Part shown: piece after piece, positions 51,403-61,099 of the stretch
How positions within the stretch are numbered: position 1 is the stretch's first letter
How the letters are laid out: every line of letters begins with the position of its first letter
NCBI RefSeq assembly: GCF_001577755.1
Contig: NZ_CP010776.1
Coordinates: 2,790,001-2,854,000, forward strand
DNA length: 64,000 bases
Direction of reading: 5' to 3'
Source of the DNA: Rufibacter sp. DG15C
Lineage (GTDB): Bacteria > Bacteroidota > Bacteroidia > Cytophagales > Hymenobacteraceae
Notes under the pieces: model-generated
Told to the model about the DNA's origin: nothing
The model's database searches: none
Seen by the model: the letters and a program-made list of their open reading frames with translations, nothing else
Position numbers and translations under genes: made by a program

Positions 51403-54400
51403 TTATTTGGTGGGTATCTCAATCGTAATAATAGTACCTTCCTTCTCTGACGAGGTCACAGTCAGTTCTCCTTGCAACAGCTTTAATCTGTCTTGTAGCG
51501 TCTTAAGTCCCATGCCCTTTGAGGCAGGCTTGTCCATTTCTTGGGTGCATATCCCTTTGCCGTTATCTTCTACCCGCACCCGTACTGCGGTTCCTTTGTC
51601 AACTACTTGCACCAAGGCCTCTGTGGCGTGGGCGTGTTTCATGACGTTGTTGAGCAGCTCCTGCACAAACCGGAAGATGTGGGTCTCCAGCGCATAATCC
51701 TTGGGTTGGCTGAATCCCGTTACCACGCATTGAATGGAAAGGCTCTTGGACGTAAGACGGGTAGCCAGGTCCTTAAGAGCTGACTTAAGCCCGAAGTCCT
51801 GCAACACCCTGGGAATGAGTTCATGCGCCAAGGTACGGGTCTCTTTGATGGCCTCCTCTAAAAAACCAGACACCTTGGCAACGGGCTCTATCAAATTCAC
51901 GTCAATGGTGCTTTTGGTCTGCAATTCTTCTAAATGAAGTTTGGCCGCATAGAGAAGCTGGGCCAGGCTGTTGTGCAGGGCCTCGGCTATGCGTTTGCGC
52001 TCTTCGTTTTGCGTGGTGAGTACGGCCTCCATCACCGCCTTTTGCTGCGAAAGCTCATACTGTGTTTCTGCCTTCTGTTTGGCTTTCTGGACCGTCACAT
52101 CCCAGACAATTCCTAAAACCCCTATCACTTCTTTATTAGCGCCAAAAAGTGGTGCAAAGTTCACCTCAAAAGACCTGTTGGTTGGCAAGAAGGGCAAGTG
52201 TTTAATGGTTACCTGCGCGCCTTGTAAAACCCTCTGCAGGTTCTGCAGAAGCGTGCCAGGCTTTGACTTGGGCAAGAAGGATTGGATTGGTTTGCCCAAC
52301 ACTTGTTCCCTGGGGAGGGAGGTAATCTGTTCCATGGCCTTGTTCCAGGCCGTTACACGCAGGGACTTGTCAAAAGCGATAATACCGTTGATGTGGGTTT
52401 CCAGCAGGTTCTCAGAGAATTCCTTTTCTAGAATTAGCTTTTCCTGGGCTTCATGCAGGTCTGTAATGTCAATCCCAAAGGCAATGCCTACCTGGTTCTG
52501 TTTTTCTAGAAAGCCGTAGTTCTTGAAATAGGAGTTTTTGCCCTGATACGGAAAAGCGGCTGTAAAGCTTTTGACTTCTCCTGAGAGTATTCCGGAGAAG
52601 TTCTCTTTTAAGAATGGGAAGACGTCATAGATTAATTTGCCTTTGAGCTCATTGTCTTGCATCCCCACGGCTTTCAACCCGTTTCCTCTAATCTCCAGGT
52701 ACCGGCCCTCCTGGTCCACCACCGCCAACACCAATGGTAAGTTTTTCAGCAATTGGTCCAGGAGCATGTTGCGGTATTGGGCTTCTGCCTCGGCGGCTTT
52801 TTGTTCAGTGATGTCTAAACAGAACCCAATGCCGCCTTTAGTGTCTTTGTCATGCACAAAGTAATTCTGCTTGTACCGTTTCTTGCCGTTTACCTCAGAC
52901 TCGGCAATGAAAAAGTCAGAATGCCCTTTTAAAACCTGCTGAATGTTAGGCACAATGCTGGGATTCACTTCTGAGATAAGCCTGCCTTCCAGCTCGTGGT
53001 CTTTGTAGCCCAAAGAAGCCAAACCAGAACCCACTGATTCTATGATGCGGCCTTCTGGGTCTAAGCGCCAGATAATCACTGGCAAGTTCTCCAGAATGGC
53101 ACGTATGGTTTTGTGCAGGCGCTGCAACTCCTGTTCTGCCCGCATCTTCTCTGTGATGTCCTGCGCCGTGCCCACCAGTTGCACCGGCACACCAGAGGCT
53201 CCACGCTTAAAGACCGTCTCCCTGAACTGGATGTTGCGCCAATTGGCTTTCTTGTCTTTAATGCGCACCACGTACTCCAGTACCCGTCCTTCCTCTACCT
53301 GGGCAAAACGCTTGGCGCGGTTCAGCAGCAGATGTTCATCCTCTGGGTGGTAAAGGGTGTCTAACAAGTCACGTGGGTGGCCCTGGATGTCTTTTTCTGA
53401 ATACCCTAAGAAGGATAGAAAGTTGCGGTTGTTGTAGACATTGCGGCCCGCCTGTAAATCCTCAATATAAAGGAAGTCAGGTATGGCTTCGGCCATCTTT
53501 TTGACCAGCAATTGGCTTTCTTGCAGCTTGTCATTGGCAATGCGCTGCTGCGTCACGTCTTCTGAGGTGAGCACCAATCCGTCTTCCAGTTTGGTGGCCA
53601 CGCAGTTAAGCCAGTGGGCTTGGTTGTTGACGGTGAGCTGGGCGGTGAACGTAGCCGGTTTGTTGTCCTCCAAGACCTGTTCCAGGGTAGTGAAATAACC
53701 CTTCTCCTTCATCTCAGGCAACAAGTCAGACAGGCGGTGTTTGCGCAGCTGCCCTAAGGTATGGTCCAGGAAAATCTCTGCGGTTCTGTTCAATAGCACC
53801 CATTCAAAGTCAATGAGCTTGCCTTTATGGTCCCGCACGGCTTTCAATACTTGGATGGCATTCAAAGAGTTATTGACAATGGCAGAAAGCAACGCCTCTT
53901 TGTTGAAGAGCTCTATATGGGCCGTCTTGCGCTCCGTCACATCTACAAAAGCAATGCGGCACTGGTCGGTGTCATTCTGCCGGCGCAACAACAGTCCTTC
54001 TAGCTGGGCATAGAAAATGGCGCCCGTGCTGGACACCACCTGCAGTTCTACCGTCTCTGGACCATTGGAGAGCAGAACCTTCCTGAAGAACCCGTAGTAG
54101 GCATCCAAGTAGTCTGGGTGCACAAACTGACTGAACCTACGGGCAAGCAAGTTCTGCTGGGTAGTGGCCAAAAGGTCCATTCCCTTGGCATTGGCCTCTT
54201 CAATGATGCCGTGCTCATCTAGGGTCACATACCCAAAAGGGGAGTAATGGTATAAGTCCTGGTATTTGGCCGTGACGGCTTCCAGCTCCTGGGTGGTCAT
54301 TTGCAGCTGGTGGTTTTGCATCTCCAATTCCACCTGGTGGGTTTGTAACTCCTGAATGAGGCGTTTAATCTCATGCGGCGTCATCTTCTGCACATCCTCC

Positions 54401-54501
54401 TCGCTCACGGGCTTTTGTAATTTCTCGGCTTCTTTTCTAAGCAGGGAGAAATCATGGGCCAGACCAATAGAGACTTTCTTTTCTTCACTCATAGCGCACA
54501 T
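51403..54501 (-). CDS. Multi-PAS sensor histidine kinase (HisKA_3 type)
   Basis: A 1032-residue cytosolic sensor kinase with no transmembrane segment visible. An N-terminal helix (about 25-75) is followed by several PAS domains (around 75-780, with repeats such as YHYSPFGYVTLDEHGIIEEA, FLSFLGYSEKDIQGHP and IIAFDKSLRVTAWNKAMEQI) and PAC segments (VDVTERKTAH, AQDITEKMRAEQEL, VWDVTVQKAKQKAE). The phospho-His lies in RKRIAEALHNSLAQLLY (near 835-850). The HATPase domain shows FVQELLNNVMKHAHA, VEDNGKGI and KGMGLKTLQDRL. It may start at ATG 54501 or 54492. The likely partner is the NarL regulator at 49657. It lies 27 bp after the CheB-CheR hybrid gene in the same orientation. Confidence 0.93.
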   Translation of the reverse strand: MCAMSEEKKVSIGLAHDFSLLRKEAEKLQKPVSEEDVQKMTPHEIKRLIQELQTHQVELEMQNHQLQMTTQELEAVTAKYQDLYHYSPFGYVTLDEHGIIEEANAKGMDLLATTQQNLLARRFSQFVHPDYLDAYYGFFRKVLLSNGPETVELQVVSSTGAIFYAQLEGLLLRRQNDTDQCRIAFVDVTERKTAHIELFNKEALLSAIVNNSLNAIQVLKAVRDHKGKLIDFEWVLLNRTAEIFLDHTLGQLRKHRLSDLLPEMKEKGYFTTLEQVLEDNKPATFTAQLTVNNQAHWLNCVATKLEDGLVLTSEDVTQQRIANDKLQESQLLVKKMAEAIPDFLYIEDLQAGRNVYNNRNFLSFLGYSEKDIQGHPRDLLDTLYHPEDEHLLLNRAKRFAQVEEGRVLEYVVRIKDKKANWRNIQFRETVFKRGASGVPVQLVGTAQDITEKMRAEQELQRLHKTIRAILENLPVIIWRLDPEGRIIESVGSGLASLGYKDHELEGRLISEVNPSIVPNIQQVLKGHSDFFIAESEVNGKKRYKQNYFVHDKDTKGGIGFCLDITEQKAAEAEAQYRNMLLDQLLKNLPLVLAVVDQEGRYLEIRGNGLKAVGMQDNELKGKLIYDVFPFLKENFSGILSGEVKSFTAAFPYQGKNSYFKNYGFLEKQNQVGIAFGIDITDLHEAQEKLILEKEFSENLLETHINGIIAFDKSLRVTAWNKAMEQITSLPREQVLGKPIQSFLPKSKPGTLLQNLQRVLQGAQVTIKHLPFLPTNRSFEVNFAPLFGANKEVIGVLGIVWDVTVQKAKQKAETQYELSQQKAVMEAVLTTQNEERKRIAEALHNSLAQLLYAAKLHLEELQTKSTIDVNLIEPVAKVSGFLEEAIKETRTLAHELIPRVLQDFGLKSALKDLATRLTSKSLSIQCVVTGFSQPKDYALETHIFRFVQELLNNVMKHAHATEALVQVVDKGTAVRVRVEDNGKGICTQEMDKPASKGMGLKTLQDRLKLLQGELTVTSSEKEGTIITIEIPTK

Positions 54502-54528
54502 TCAAAAGCGTATAGATGGCCTTCTGCG

Positions 54529-57495
54529 TTAATTCTCAAATACCTCCATGGCCAACAGAATCTTAAACGGCTTGTTTTCCGTCTGCTCTACCCGGCGGGT
54601 GTTTAAAATAATCCTACGGTAGCCTAACACCGGAAATTCATGTTCCAGCACCTCATTCTTAATGTCTATGCGTTCTTCTAACACCCGCTCCATTAAAAGG
54701 CGCAGGCCCGGGATATCCCATTGCCCGTTGCCCAAATGGTACAGCCACTGGCCCTTCAACTGCTCTGGAATTAACTGAAACGTCTGCGCGAAGGCGTTGC
54801 TGGCACATTCTACCCGCAGTTGGCCGTCTAAGACCACCAAGGGCTGCTGGATAATGTCAATAATGTTGGCGGCATACAGGCTGGTGGCGGCTACGCTGGC
54901 CTCCAGGTTCTTGAAGTTGGTGATGTTGGTGAAAGTGACCACCGCCCCGTCAATGAAGTTGTCTGCCGTGCGGTACGGCAAAATGCGCATAGAGTACCAC
55001 TGCTGCTCATCTATTGTTTGCAGGTGCACCTCTTTGCTGCGCAGGCGTTCCAACACCTCCTGCACGTCTTCTGGGATGCGCTGGTACTTAAGGTTAGAGG
55101 CTATGTGCGTAATGGAGCGGCCCACATCTGCCCTAATCAAGTTAAAGATCTGGGTGGCCTGCGGCGTAAAGTTTTTGATGTTGAGCTTGTTGTCCAGGAA
55201 GATGGTGGCCACCTCTGTGCTGTCCAACAGGTTCTTCATGTCATTGTTAGAGTTGGTGAGCTCTTCTGTCTTGGTTTGGTATTGTAGGTTGATGGTCATG
55301 AGCTCCTCATTGAGAGACTGCATCTCTTCCTTGTTGGTCATGGACTCCTCATTGGTGCTTTGCAGTTCCTCGTTGGCGCTTTGCAGTTCCTCGTTGGTAG
55401 ACTTCAACTCTTCAAGGGAGGAATTCATCTCTTCAATGGTAGACTGCAGGCGCTGTTTGGTATAGAGCAGCTCTTTTTCCAATTCTTTGATGCGGTCATC
55501 CTTGGCCGAGGACTCTTCTGCATTGTCTTTCTTACCTTTTCTGCTTCTGCGGGGGGGCATGTCTTCAAAGACCACCATCAGCATGCCTTTTAAAGGGTCT
55601 GGCTCCTTCAGCGGCGATACGGTAAGCTTGATGTTTTTGGTGTTTTGGTCGGTTTTTACCTGAATGTTCTCTGCCGTAACAGGTTCATTGAGCACCAAAG
55701 CCCTGCTCACCAGGTTATCCAGTTCAAAATTGAGGCCTTCGCGGGCCATGTCAAACAGGTTGAAGGTGGCCTGCCCCTGCGCCGGCTCCAGGTAGTTGCC
55801 CGTTCTACCGTGCACATAGAAAATATCACCTTTCATGTTGATAATCACAGAAGGAGGAGCAAAGTGCTGAAGCAGCACGCTTTGCACCACGGCACTCAGG
55901 TTGTTTTCTTTTTTCACGGTAATGGCCGGCTCAGGGTTTGTTTTCACGGAGTCAAAGGAAGGGGTAAAGGCAAACGGGAACTCTACCAGCCTGGACAGGG
56001 GGATGGTGGTTTCATTGCGGCGAGATATTTTCCATTTACTGTCTAAGGTGGTGAACATATCTGGGAACCCAGACAAGGTCTCTGAAGACCCTAGAAACAG
56101 CAGCCCGTTGGGGTTCAGGGAATAATGAAACACCGGGAACAGTTTCTTCTGCAGGTCTGCTGACAGGTAAATGAGCAAGTTGCGGCAGGTGAGCAGGTCC
56201 AGTTTGGTGAAAGGTGCATCACGGTTGACGTTGTGCACGGCAAACACCACCATTTCCCGTAGTTCTTTCTTGACGTGGTACTGGCTATCTACCTTGTTGA
56301 AATATCGTTTTAGGCGCTCAGGCGAAACATCGGCGGTGATGTTATCCAGGTAAACGGCGGCTCGGGCGCGGTCAATGGCCTCTGGGTCAATGTCCGTGGC
56401 AAAGACCTGTATCTTTAGACGCAGGCCTAGCTTTTCAACAACCTCTTGCAGCAGGATGGCAATAGAATAGGCCTCCTCGCCGGTTGAGCAGCCTGCCACC
56501 CATACGCGCACATAATCACCGTCCTGTTTGGTTTTGAGCAGTTCTGGCAGGTACTTCTCCTGCAGCAGGGCAAAGGCCTCTCCATCCCTAAAGAACTTGG
56601 TCACGCCAATCAACAACTCCTTGAATAGCAGCTCTACCTCCTGAGGATTCTCTTGCAGAAAATGTACGTACTCTGAGAACTGCACAATCTGATGGCTGTT
56701 CATGCGCCGCTCTATGCGCCTAAAGATGGTGTTGCGTTTGTACAAGGAGAAGTCATGCCCCGTTTTATTTTTGATAAGGGAGAAAATCTTCTGGAGCATT
56801 TGGGTGGACTTGTGCGCCTCTGCCATTTGGTCGCCTTTTAGGGGCGGCATCTTGGCGTAGGCCAGCAGCTTATCCGGCATTTCCTCAACGGGTAGAACGT
56901 GGTCTACAAACTCGGTCTTGATGGCGTTTTTGGGCATGGCGTCAAACCGGGCTGTTTCTGGGGTCTGTACCATCACCATCCCAAAGTTTTCCATGATCAT
57001 TTTCACGCCCAGCGTCCCGTCTGCGCCCATCCCTGATAAGATGATGCCAATGGCGTGCTCGCGCCGGTTCATGGCCAGGCTTTGGAAAAAGTAGTCAATG
57101 GGCATGCGTTGGCCGTTGGGCTGCTCTGGGGCGTGCAGCCTGAAAAAGCCCTTCTCCAGTGAGGTTTCTTTGTTGGACGGTACCACGTACACATGCTCTG
57201 GTTGCACCGGCAAATGATCAGTCACTTCTTGCACGGGCAAGGAGGTGTAGCGCTGAATAATGTCTGTCATCATGCCTTTCTGGGTAGGATCCAGGTGGGG
57301 AACCACTACGTAGGCCATGCCAGTACCCATGGGCAGGTGCTGAAAGAACGTCTCAAACCCTTCCAGGGACCCGGCGGAGCCACCAATCCCCACCACTTGA
57401 AAGTCTTGGCTGCGCTTGTCTTGCTTAAGACCTAGAGGAGCGTGAGGAGTAGGGGTAACTGGGGCTGTAGAAGGCTCAGTTTCTGTTCTTTCCAT
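54529..57495 (-). CDS. CheB-CheR-PAS hybrid protein
   Basis: A 988-residue protein. Residues about 30-215 form a CheB-type methylesterase domain (VGIGGSAGSLEGFETFF, VVVPHLDPTQKG and ILSGMGADGTLGV cover the Ser-His-Asp triad). Residues 240-500 form a CheR methyltransferase domain with the SAM-binding motif VWVAGCSTGEEAYSI. A coiled coil of repeated EELQSANEELQSTNEE (about 670-730) leads into PAS domains. Such fusions occur in many bacteria and can act in non-chemotactic signalling. The receiver domain of classical CheB is missing. It is the first gene of a probable operon with the kinase. Note that the two enzymes normally have opposite activities. Confidence 0.93.
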   Translation of the reverse strand: MERTETEPSTAPVTPTPHAPLGLKQDKRSQDFQVVGIGGSAGSLEGFETFFQHLPMGTGMAYVVVPHLDPTQKGMMTDIIQRYTSLPVQEVTDHLPVQPEHVYVVPSNKETSLEKGFFRLHAPEQPNGQRMPIDYFFQSLAMNRREHAIGIILSGMGADGTLGVKMIMENFGMVMVQTPETARFDAMPKNAIKTEFVDHVLPVEEMPDKLLAYAKMPPLKGDQMAEAHKSTQMLQKIFSLIKNKTGHDFSLYKRNTIFRRIERRMNSHQIVQFSEYVHFLQENPQEVELLFKELLIGVTKFFRDGEAFALLQEKYLPELLKTKQDGDYVRVWVAGCSTGEEAYSIAILLQEVVEKLGLRLKIQVFATDIDPEAIDRARAAVYLDNITADVSPERLKRYFNKVDSQYHVKKELREMVVFAVHNVNRDAPFTKLDLLTCRNLLIYLSADLQKKLFPVFHYSLNPNGLLFLGSSETLSGFPDMFTTLDSKWKISRRNETTIPLSRLVEFPFAFTPSFDSVKTNPEPAITVKKENNLSAVVQSVLLQHFAPPSVIINMKGDIFYVHGRTGNYLEPAQGQATFNLFDMAREGLNFELDNLVSRALVLNEPVTAENIQVKTDQNTKNIKLTVSPLKEPDPLKGMLMVVFEDMPPRRSRKGKKDNAEESSAKDDRIKELEKELLYTKQRLQSTIEEMNSSLEELKSTNEELQSANEELQSTNEESMTNKEEMQSLNEELMTINLQYQTKTEELTNSNNDMKNLLDSTEVATIFLDNKLNIKNFTPQATQIFNLIRADVGRSITHIASNLKYQRIPEDVQEVLERLRSKEVHLQTIDEQQWYSMRILPYRTADNFIDGAVVTFTNITNFKNLEASVAATSLYAANIIDIIQQPLVVLDGQLRVECASNAFAQTFQLIPEQLKGQWLYHLGNGQWDIPGLRLLMERVLEERIDIKNEVLEHEFPVLGYRRIILNTRRVEQTENKPFKILLAMEVFEN

Positions 57496-57783
57496 ATAGA
57501 ATGTACGTATTGATGAGGGGCGGGTAGAAGGGTTAGGCTACTGTTCCCTGTAGGCCATCAGGTTCCAAGTCTGGAAGTACCAAGGCGCTTTCTTCTTACA
57601 AGGTACAAAAATATGGAGGTTTGCCGGCCTAAAACCGCGGTGAGGTGCAAGAAACCGCATTTATACTGATGTATTCCCTTTGGTTTCCCTGCCAGACCAT
57701 GATCTGCATTGATCTTCAGAGGGTACGAATGTCCAGTCTGGGCTTAACCTGCGTATTATCAAAACGGACCAACATCTCCTTGC
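57496..57783. other. Divergent promoter region of two CheB-type genes
   Basis: A 288-bp spacer between the minus-strand CheB-CheR gene and the plus-strand CheB gene. It should contain both promoters; I see no PAL copy and no gene. Confidence 0.4.
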
Positions 57784-58821
57784 ATGAAACTTCCCCACCA
57801 TGAAATCATTGTGATTGGTACCTCAGCCGGGGGCATGGCCGTCCTCTGCGATCTGTTAAGCCAATTGCCCAAAGACTTGCCCGCCGCCATCTTCATTGTG
57901 CAGCACCTGGCCCGCGACTCCAACGCCGAAGTACTGGTAGACCGCTTAAATAAAATAACCCCACTTACATGTCAGGTGGCCCAGCATGAGCAAGCCATAG
58001 AAATGGGGCATGTCTATTTTGTACCACAAGACAACCACCTGCTGTTGCAGAAAGGCAAGATGCTGGTCACCAAAGGCCCACGGGAGAATTTGTTCAGGCC
58101 CGCCATTGATCCCTTGTTCAGGAGCGCAGCTGCGGCGTACGGCCCCAGGGTAATCGGCATTGTCTTAACGGGCATGTTGCAGGACGGCACGGTGGGCATG
58201 GAGATGATCAAGCGGAGCGGCGGCATAACCATGGTGCAGAAGCCGGAGGACGCCGAGTACCCAGACATGCCCTTAAGCGTCTTGCATGAGGTAGAGGTAG
58301 ACTATGTGGTGAGCATTTCAGAGATGGGAGCGCTGTTAGAGGAACTGGTGTTTGTGCCGGCCTCGTCTTCTAATGAAATTCCCGAGGACATCACCTTTGA
58401 GGCCACCATTGCCGAACGGGTCATGCTTGACTCTGGTGAGATAGGGCAGATTGACCTATTGGGCACCCGGGCGCCATATTCTTGCCCAGACTGCGGGGGT
58501 GCGCTCTGGGAGGTAAGCCAAGGCCACATTAAACACTTTAGGTGCCACGCCGGTCATTCCTTTACGGCCGAAGCGCTCTTAAACGCCAACATAGACTCCA
58601 TAGAAGAAACGCTTTGGATTGCCTTGCGCATGTTAGAGGAGCGACGCACCATGCTTAGTGCCATGGCAGAGCAAGACCGAAAGAAAGGGCATAACGCTTG
58701 GTCAGTATCACAGCAGGAGCGGGCAGATGAGCTTAAGGTCCACATTGCCCGCATTAGGCGGCTGCTGCTCTCCAATGCCAACTCCAAGAACCGCCAACAA
58801 GACGAAGAAGAACGAGCCTGA
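57784..58821 (+). CDS. Stand-alone CheB-type methylesterase with C-terminal zinc-binding-like part
   Basis: A 345-residue protein. The first 190 or so residues form a CheB catalytic domain with no receiver: IVIGTSAGGMAVL (Ser), IVQHLARDSNAE (His) and GIVLTGMLQDGTVGM (Asp). About residues 232-265 contain CPDCGGALWEVSQGHIKHFR then CHAGHSF, a CxxC/HxCH cluster that looks like a zinc knuckle. The remaining tail is helical. It may demethylate a chemoreceptor or a signalling protein, though no MCP, CheA or CheW gene is in the window. It is divergent from the CheB-CheR hybrid. Confidence 0.9.
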   Translation: MKLPHHEIIVIGTSAGGMAVLCDLLSQLPKDLPAAIFIVQHLARDSNAEVLVDRLNKITPLTCQVAQHEQAIEMGHVYFVPQDNHLLLQKGKMLVTKGPRENLFRPAIDPLFRSAAAAYGPRVIGIVLTGMLQDGTVGMEMIKRSGGITMVQKPEDAEYPDMPLSVLHEVEVDYVVSISEMGALLEELVFVPASSSNEIPEDITFEATIAERVMLDSGEIGQIDLLGTRAPYSCPDCGGALWEVSQGHIKHFRCHAGHSFTAEALLNANIDSIEETLWIALRMLEERRTMLSAMAEQDRKKGHNAWSVSQQERADELKVHIARIRRLLLSNANSKNRQQDEEERA

Positions 58822-58823
58822 TT

Positions 58824-58860
58824 GTTTTTAACCTACTTTCTGGAAAACAACCCAAAAACG
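58824..58860. repeat. PAL palindrome copy 23
   Basis: Three bases after the stand-alone CheB stop: GTTTTTAACC left arm, AACCCAAAAACG right arm, CTGG centre. Confidence 0.8.
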
Positions 58861-59186
58861 ACTCAAGCCTGAAACGGACAGATGGTGCATGCAGCTACAA
58901 ATTGCGGGCAATTTTACTTACTCAAACATGATGGTTTCTGAGTGCCAGATTTTTACAAGAGAAGGGACATAACAACCAGTTTCCTCCTGAAATGTTTAAA
59001 AGTGGGGGCTCTAGTTTCTGAATTTTATTTAGATGATTGGCTTGTAAAAATATGGCAAAGCGCCTCTGGAGGCTATGAATAGCGTTTTTCTAATTTAGAT
59101 TATCCGTATAAATACAGTATTTTTAGTAACCTCCGGGTAGGCATTTCGTTCAACTCTAGGCATGTAAAAGCTGCCTTTACCCCCAT
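58861..59186. other. Gene-free intergenic region
   Basis: AT-rich spacer that probably holds the promoter of the small plus-strand gene at 59187. No recognisable element is seen. Confidence 0.4.
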
Positions 59187-59477
59187 ATGAGAGAAGAAGA
59201 TATCGTGCTGAAAGCCATTCATAGACTGGTGAAGGGAGATCCTTCGCCGGTTCATTTACCCCTTTCCCCAGACACCATCAGTGTGATGTCTGGCATGTCC
59301 TTGGAGCGGGTGATTTCATGTTGTAAAGTGTTGGAGTGTCATGGGTACCTCACCAGCTGCAACCTGTCCAACTTTACCAGTTACTACATTACCAAAGCCG
59401 GAATTTCAGAGCTAAAGAACGGCTCCCTAAAATTGAGCACATACCACTTGCTGCCCGCTTCTTACAAGAGAGCGTAA
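59187..59477 (+). CDS. Small winged-helix-like protein
   Basis: A 96-residue protein with the order helix, helix-turn-helix (SPDTISVMSGMSLERVISCCKV), then a strand-rich wing (GYLTSCNLSNFTSYYITKAG), which resembles a small winged-helix DNA-binding fold. Family assignment is not certain. It is transcribed alone on the plus strand, downstream of the stand-alone CheB gene, and is followed by a terminator plus PAL copy 24. It could be an ordinary small regulator. Confidence 0.5.
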   Translation: MREEDIVLKAIHRLVKGDPSPVHLPLSPDTISVMSGMSLERVISCCKVLECHGYLTSCNLSNFTSYYITKAGISELKNGSLKLSTYHLLPASYKRA

Positions 59478-59519
59478 GCATACCCATATCCCATACCAAA
59501 ATAAAACTATGACCCAGAG

Positions 59520-59546
59520 CCCCTCCTGCACAAGGAAGGGTTTTCT
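59520..59546 (+). terminator. Intrinsic terminator fused to PAL copy 24
   Basis: CCCCTCCT and AGGAAGGG pair (one mismatch) around a short loop, followed by TTTTCTGTTTTT, whose end is the left arm of the next PAL. Confidence 0.7.
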
Positions 59547-59582
59547 GTTTTTAGCCTGTTTTCCAGAAATCAGGCTAAAAAC
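59547..59582. repeat. PAL palindrome copy 24
   Basis: CCAG-type centre; arms GTTTTTAGCCTG and CAGGCTAAAAAC, with matched T-A changes on both sides. Confidence 0.88.
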
Positions 59583-59820
59583 GACTGAGGCATTTGGGGC
59601 ATCAATCTGTAAAGTAACCCAAGCCTTGCATGCAAAAGGGTAATCTCTGCTGATAGCTATATCTGGGTAAGTGTCTTAAAATCAGTGTTTATACAATGCG
59701 TTTGCCGTGTTTTATCAAGGGCTGATCAAGGGCCAATCGCGTATAATTGGGTATACCTCTATAATTGATTGCTTCCAAAGCTGAAGGAGTGTGCAAATGT
59801 GAAGTTGAGCGCGACTGGCC

Positions 59821-60180
59821 ATGCAAAAGATTATAACCGAAAATATAGGAGACAAAGTGATTGTCCTTTTGCAAGGCGATGTGGACACTTGTGACAAGAG
59901 GTTAAGCCGACGCTTACTGAGCGTCAGGCAAAAGCACAAGGAGGGCCATGTCTGGGTAGACTGTGATACTGTGGAGTGCATCAGGCAGTTGGGGATGTGC
60001 CATTTCATCAACCAACTCCTGGTCCTCCGAAACCAGCAACTGCACGTAGTGCTGGTAAACCCAAACCAGCTTATGCAACATGCCCTCAAAGCATGTCGCT
60101 TAGATGCTTATTTCAGCTACAGGGCCAATCTGGAGCAAGCCTATGAAGGCGTCTACTCCCAAGAAATTTCTCCTAGATAG
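59821..60180 (+). CDS. STAS-like protein with degenerate phospho site
   Basis: A 119-residue protein of STAS-like architecture: KVIVLLQGDVDTCDKRLSRR at the start and VWVDCDTVECIRQLGMCHFI in the middle, where anti-sigma antagonists have DS[ST]GL. Here it is RQLG, with no Ser or Thr, so the classical phospho-switch is missing. A final helix (LMQHALKACRLDAYFSY) fits the fold. It is the third STAS member of the region, alone on the plus strand, with a 340-bp gap before it. Confidence 0.65.
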   Translation: MQKIITENIGDKVIVLLQGDVDTCDKRLSRRLLSVRQKHKEGHVWVDCDTVECIRQLGMCHFINQLLVLRNQQLHVVLVNPNQLMQHALKACRLDAYFSYRANLEQAYEGVYSQEISPR

Positions 60181-60323
60181 ATTTCTAAAGCTTTCAAGAA
60201 ACTCACCCCAGTTTATCTTAATTCCAACCAGAAAAGTCCTGAATTCCGCAATCATTTAACCTCTTGGTTTTCTTGAAAGCAGGCTATCCGCCTCTAGGTA
60301 ATCTTCTGGCAAGTTTTAGGACT

Positions 60324-60806
60324 TTACTGGAAAGGCACCATCTCAGCCCAAAGCGTATCAAACTCATACAAGTAGGGTTTTACCAGCAGCGGGTCTGAGG
60401 AAATTAACAGGTTTTCATGGTTGTAGAGCGCGGCGCTTCTAGTCCAGTTGTAGCTGCCCGTGAGCACGTGTGTTTGGTCAATCACCGCAAACTTATGGTG
60501 CATGTGGTTGGCAGTGTTGTCTACGCGTATGGTCAGGCCCGCCAGCCCCAGTTCCTTAATATCTGATCCCTTGTCAAACAGCTTCTCGTTGTCGGTGAGC
60601 AGTTCAATGGCCACGCCTTTCTGGAACGCTTGCAATATGGCCCTGGTAATGCGGTCATCTGAGATGGTGAACACGCAAATCTTGAGCGACGACTTGGCGG
60701 CTAGAATGCAGGAAATGATGGCGTTGAGGCATTCTTCGCCGGGGCTAAAGTAAACGCCGGTTTTAATTTTGGCCGCAGAAGGAGAGAGGAAGGACGAAAG
60801 GGACAT
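60324..60806 (-). CDS. Phospholipase D-like nuclease-type protein, single HKD
   Basis: A 160-residue PLD-superfamily protein. One HxKx4D motif, HHKFAVID at residues 103-110, followed by THVLTGSYNWTRSA, is characteristic of the small Nuc/Zucchini-like branch, which functions as dimers on DNA, RNA or cardiolipin. A hydrophobic stretch (ISCILAAKSSLKICVFTI) is present but no clear signal peptide. Its substrate cannot be decided from sequence. It is alone on the minus strand and divergent from the coiled-coil protein across PAL copy 25. Confidence 0.88.
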   Translation of the reverse strand: MSLSSFLSPSAAKIKTGVYFSPGEECLNAIISCILAAKSSLKICVFTISDDRITRAILQAFQKGVAIELLTDNEKLFDKGSDIKELGLAGLTIRVDNTANHMHHKFAVIDQTHVLTGSYNWTRSAALYNHENLLISSDPLLVKPYLYEFDTLWAEMVPFQ

Positions 60807-60876
60807 GGCGCTAAGAGTTAAGTGACACTGGCTGAAGATAACGGTTCTGCCCAGGACTAGGTTGGTGGCCCGCTTC

Positions 60877-60914
60877 CGTTTTCGGCCTGATTCCCAGAAA
60901 ACAGCCTAAAAATG
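60877..60914. repeat. PAL palindrome copy 25 (in a divergent region)
   Basis: CCGTTTTCGGCC left arm and GCCTAAAAATGG-like right arm, CCAG-type centre. It lies upstream of both flanking genes rather than 3' of one. Confidence 0.75.
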
Positions 60915-61099
60915 GCATTGGTTTTCTGGCTTTGCCGCTAGCCTTGCACTCAATAAATAGAAGCGTGGACCGTTGAAATAGTATTACCGAAGAAAAAAGT
61001 TTGAAAAACCGGAGAAGTGGCCATTAGGGCTTTTACCCTTCAAAGGAAATCAGTAGCTTTATTTTCACAGGTTGTATTTTTTGACTTTAACTAGTACGT

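Noticed and set aside
54529-57495. A complete chemotaxis operon
   Set aside because: Only CheB- and CheR-type domains are present; cheA, cheW, cheY and receptor genes are absent from the window.
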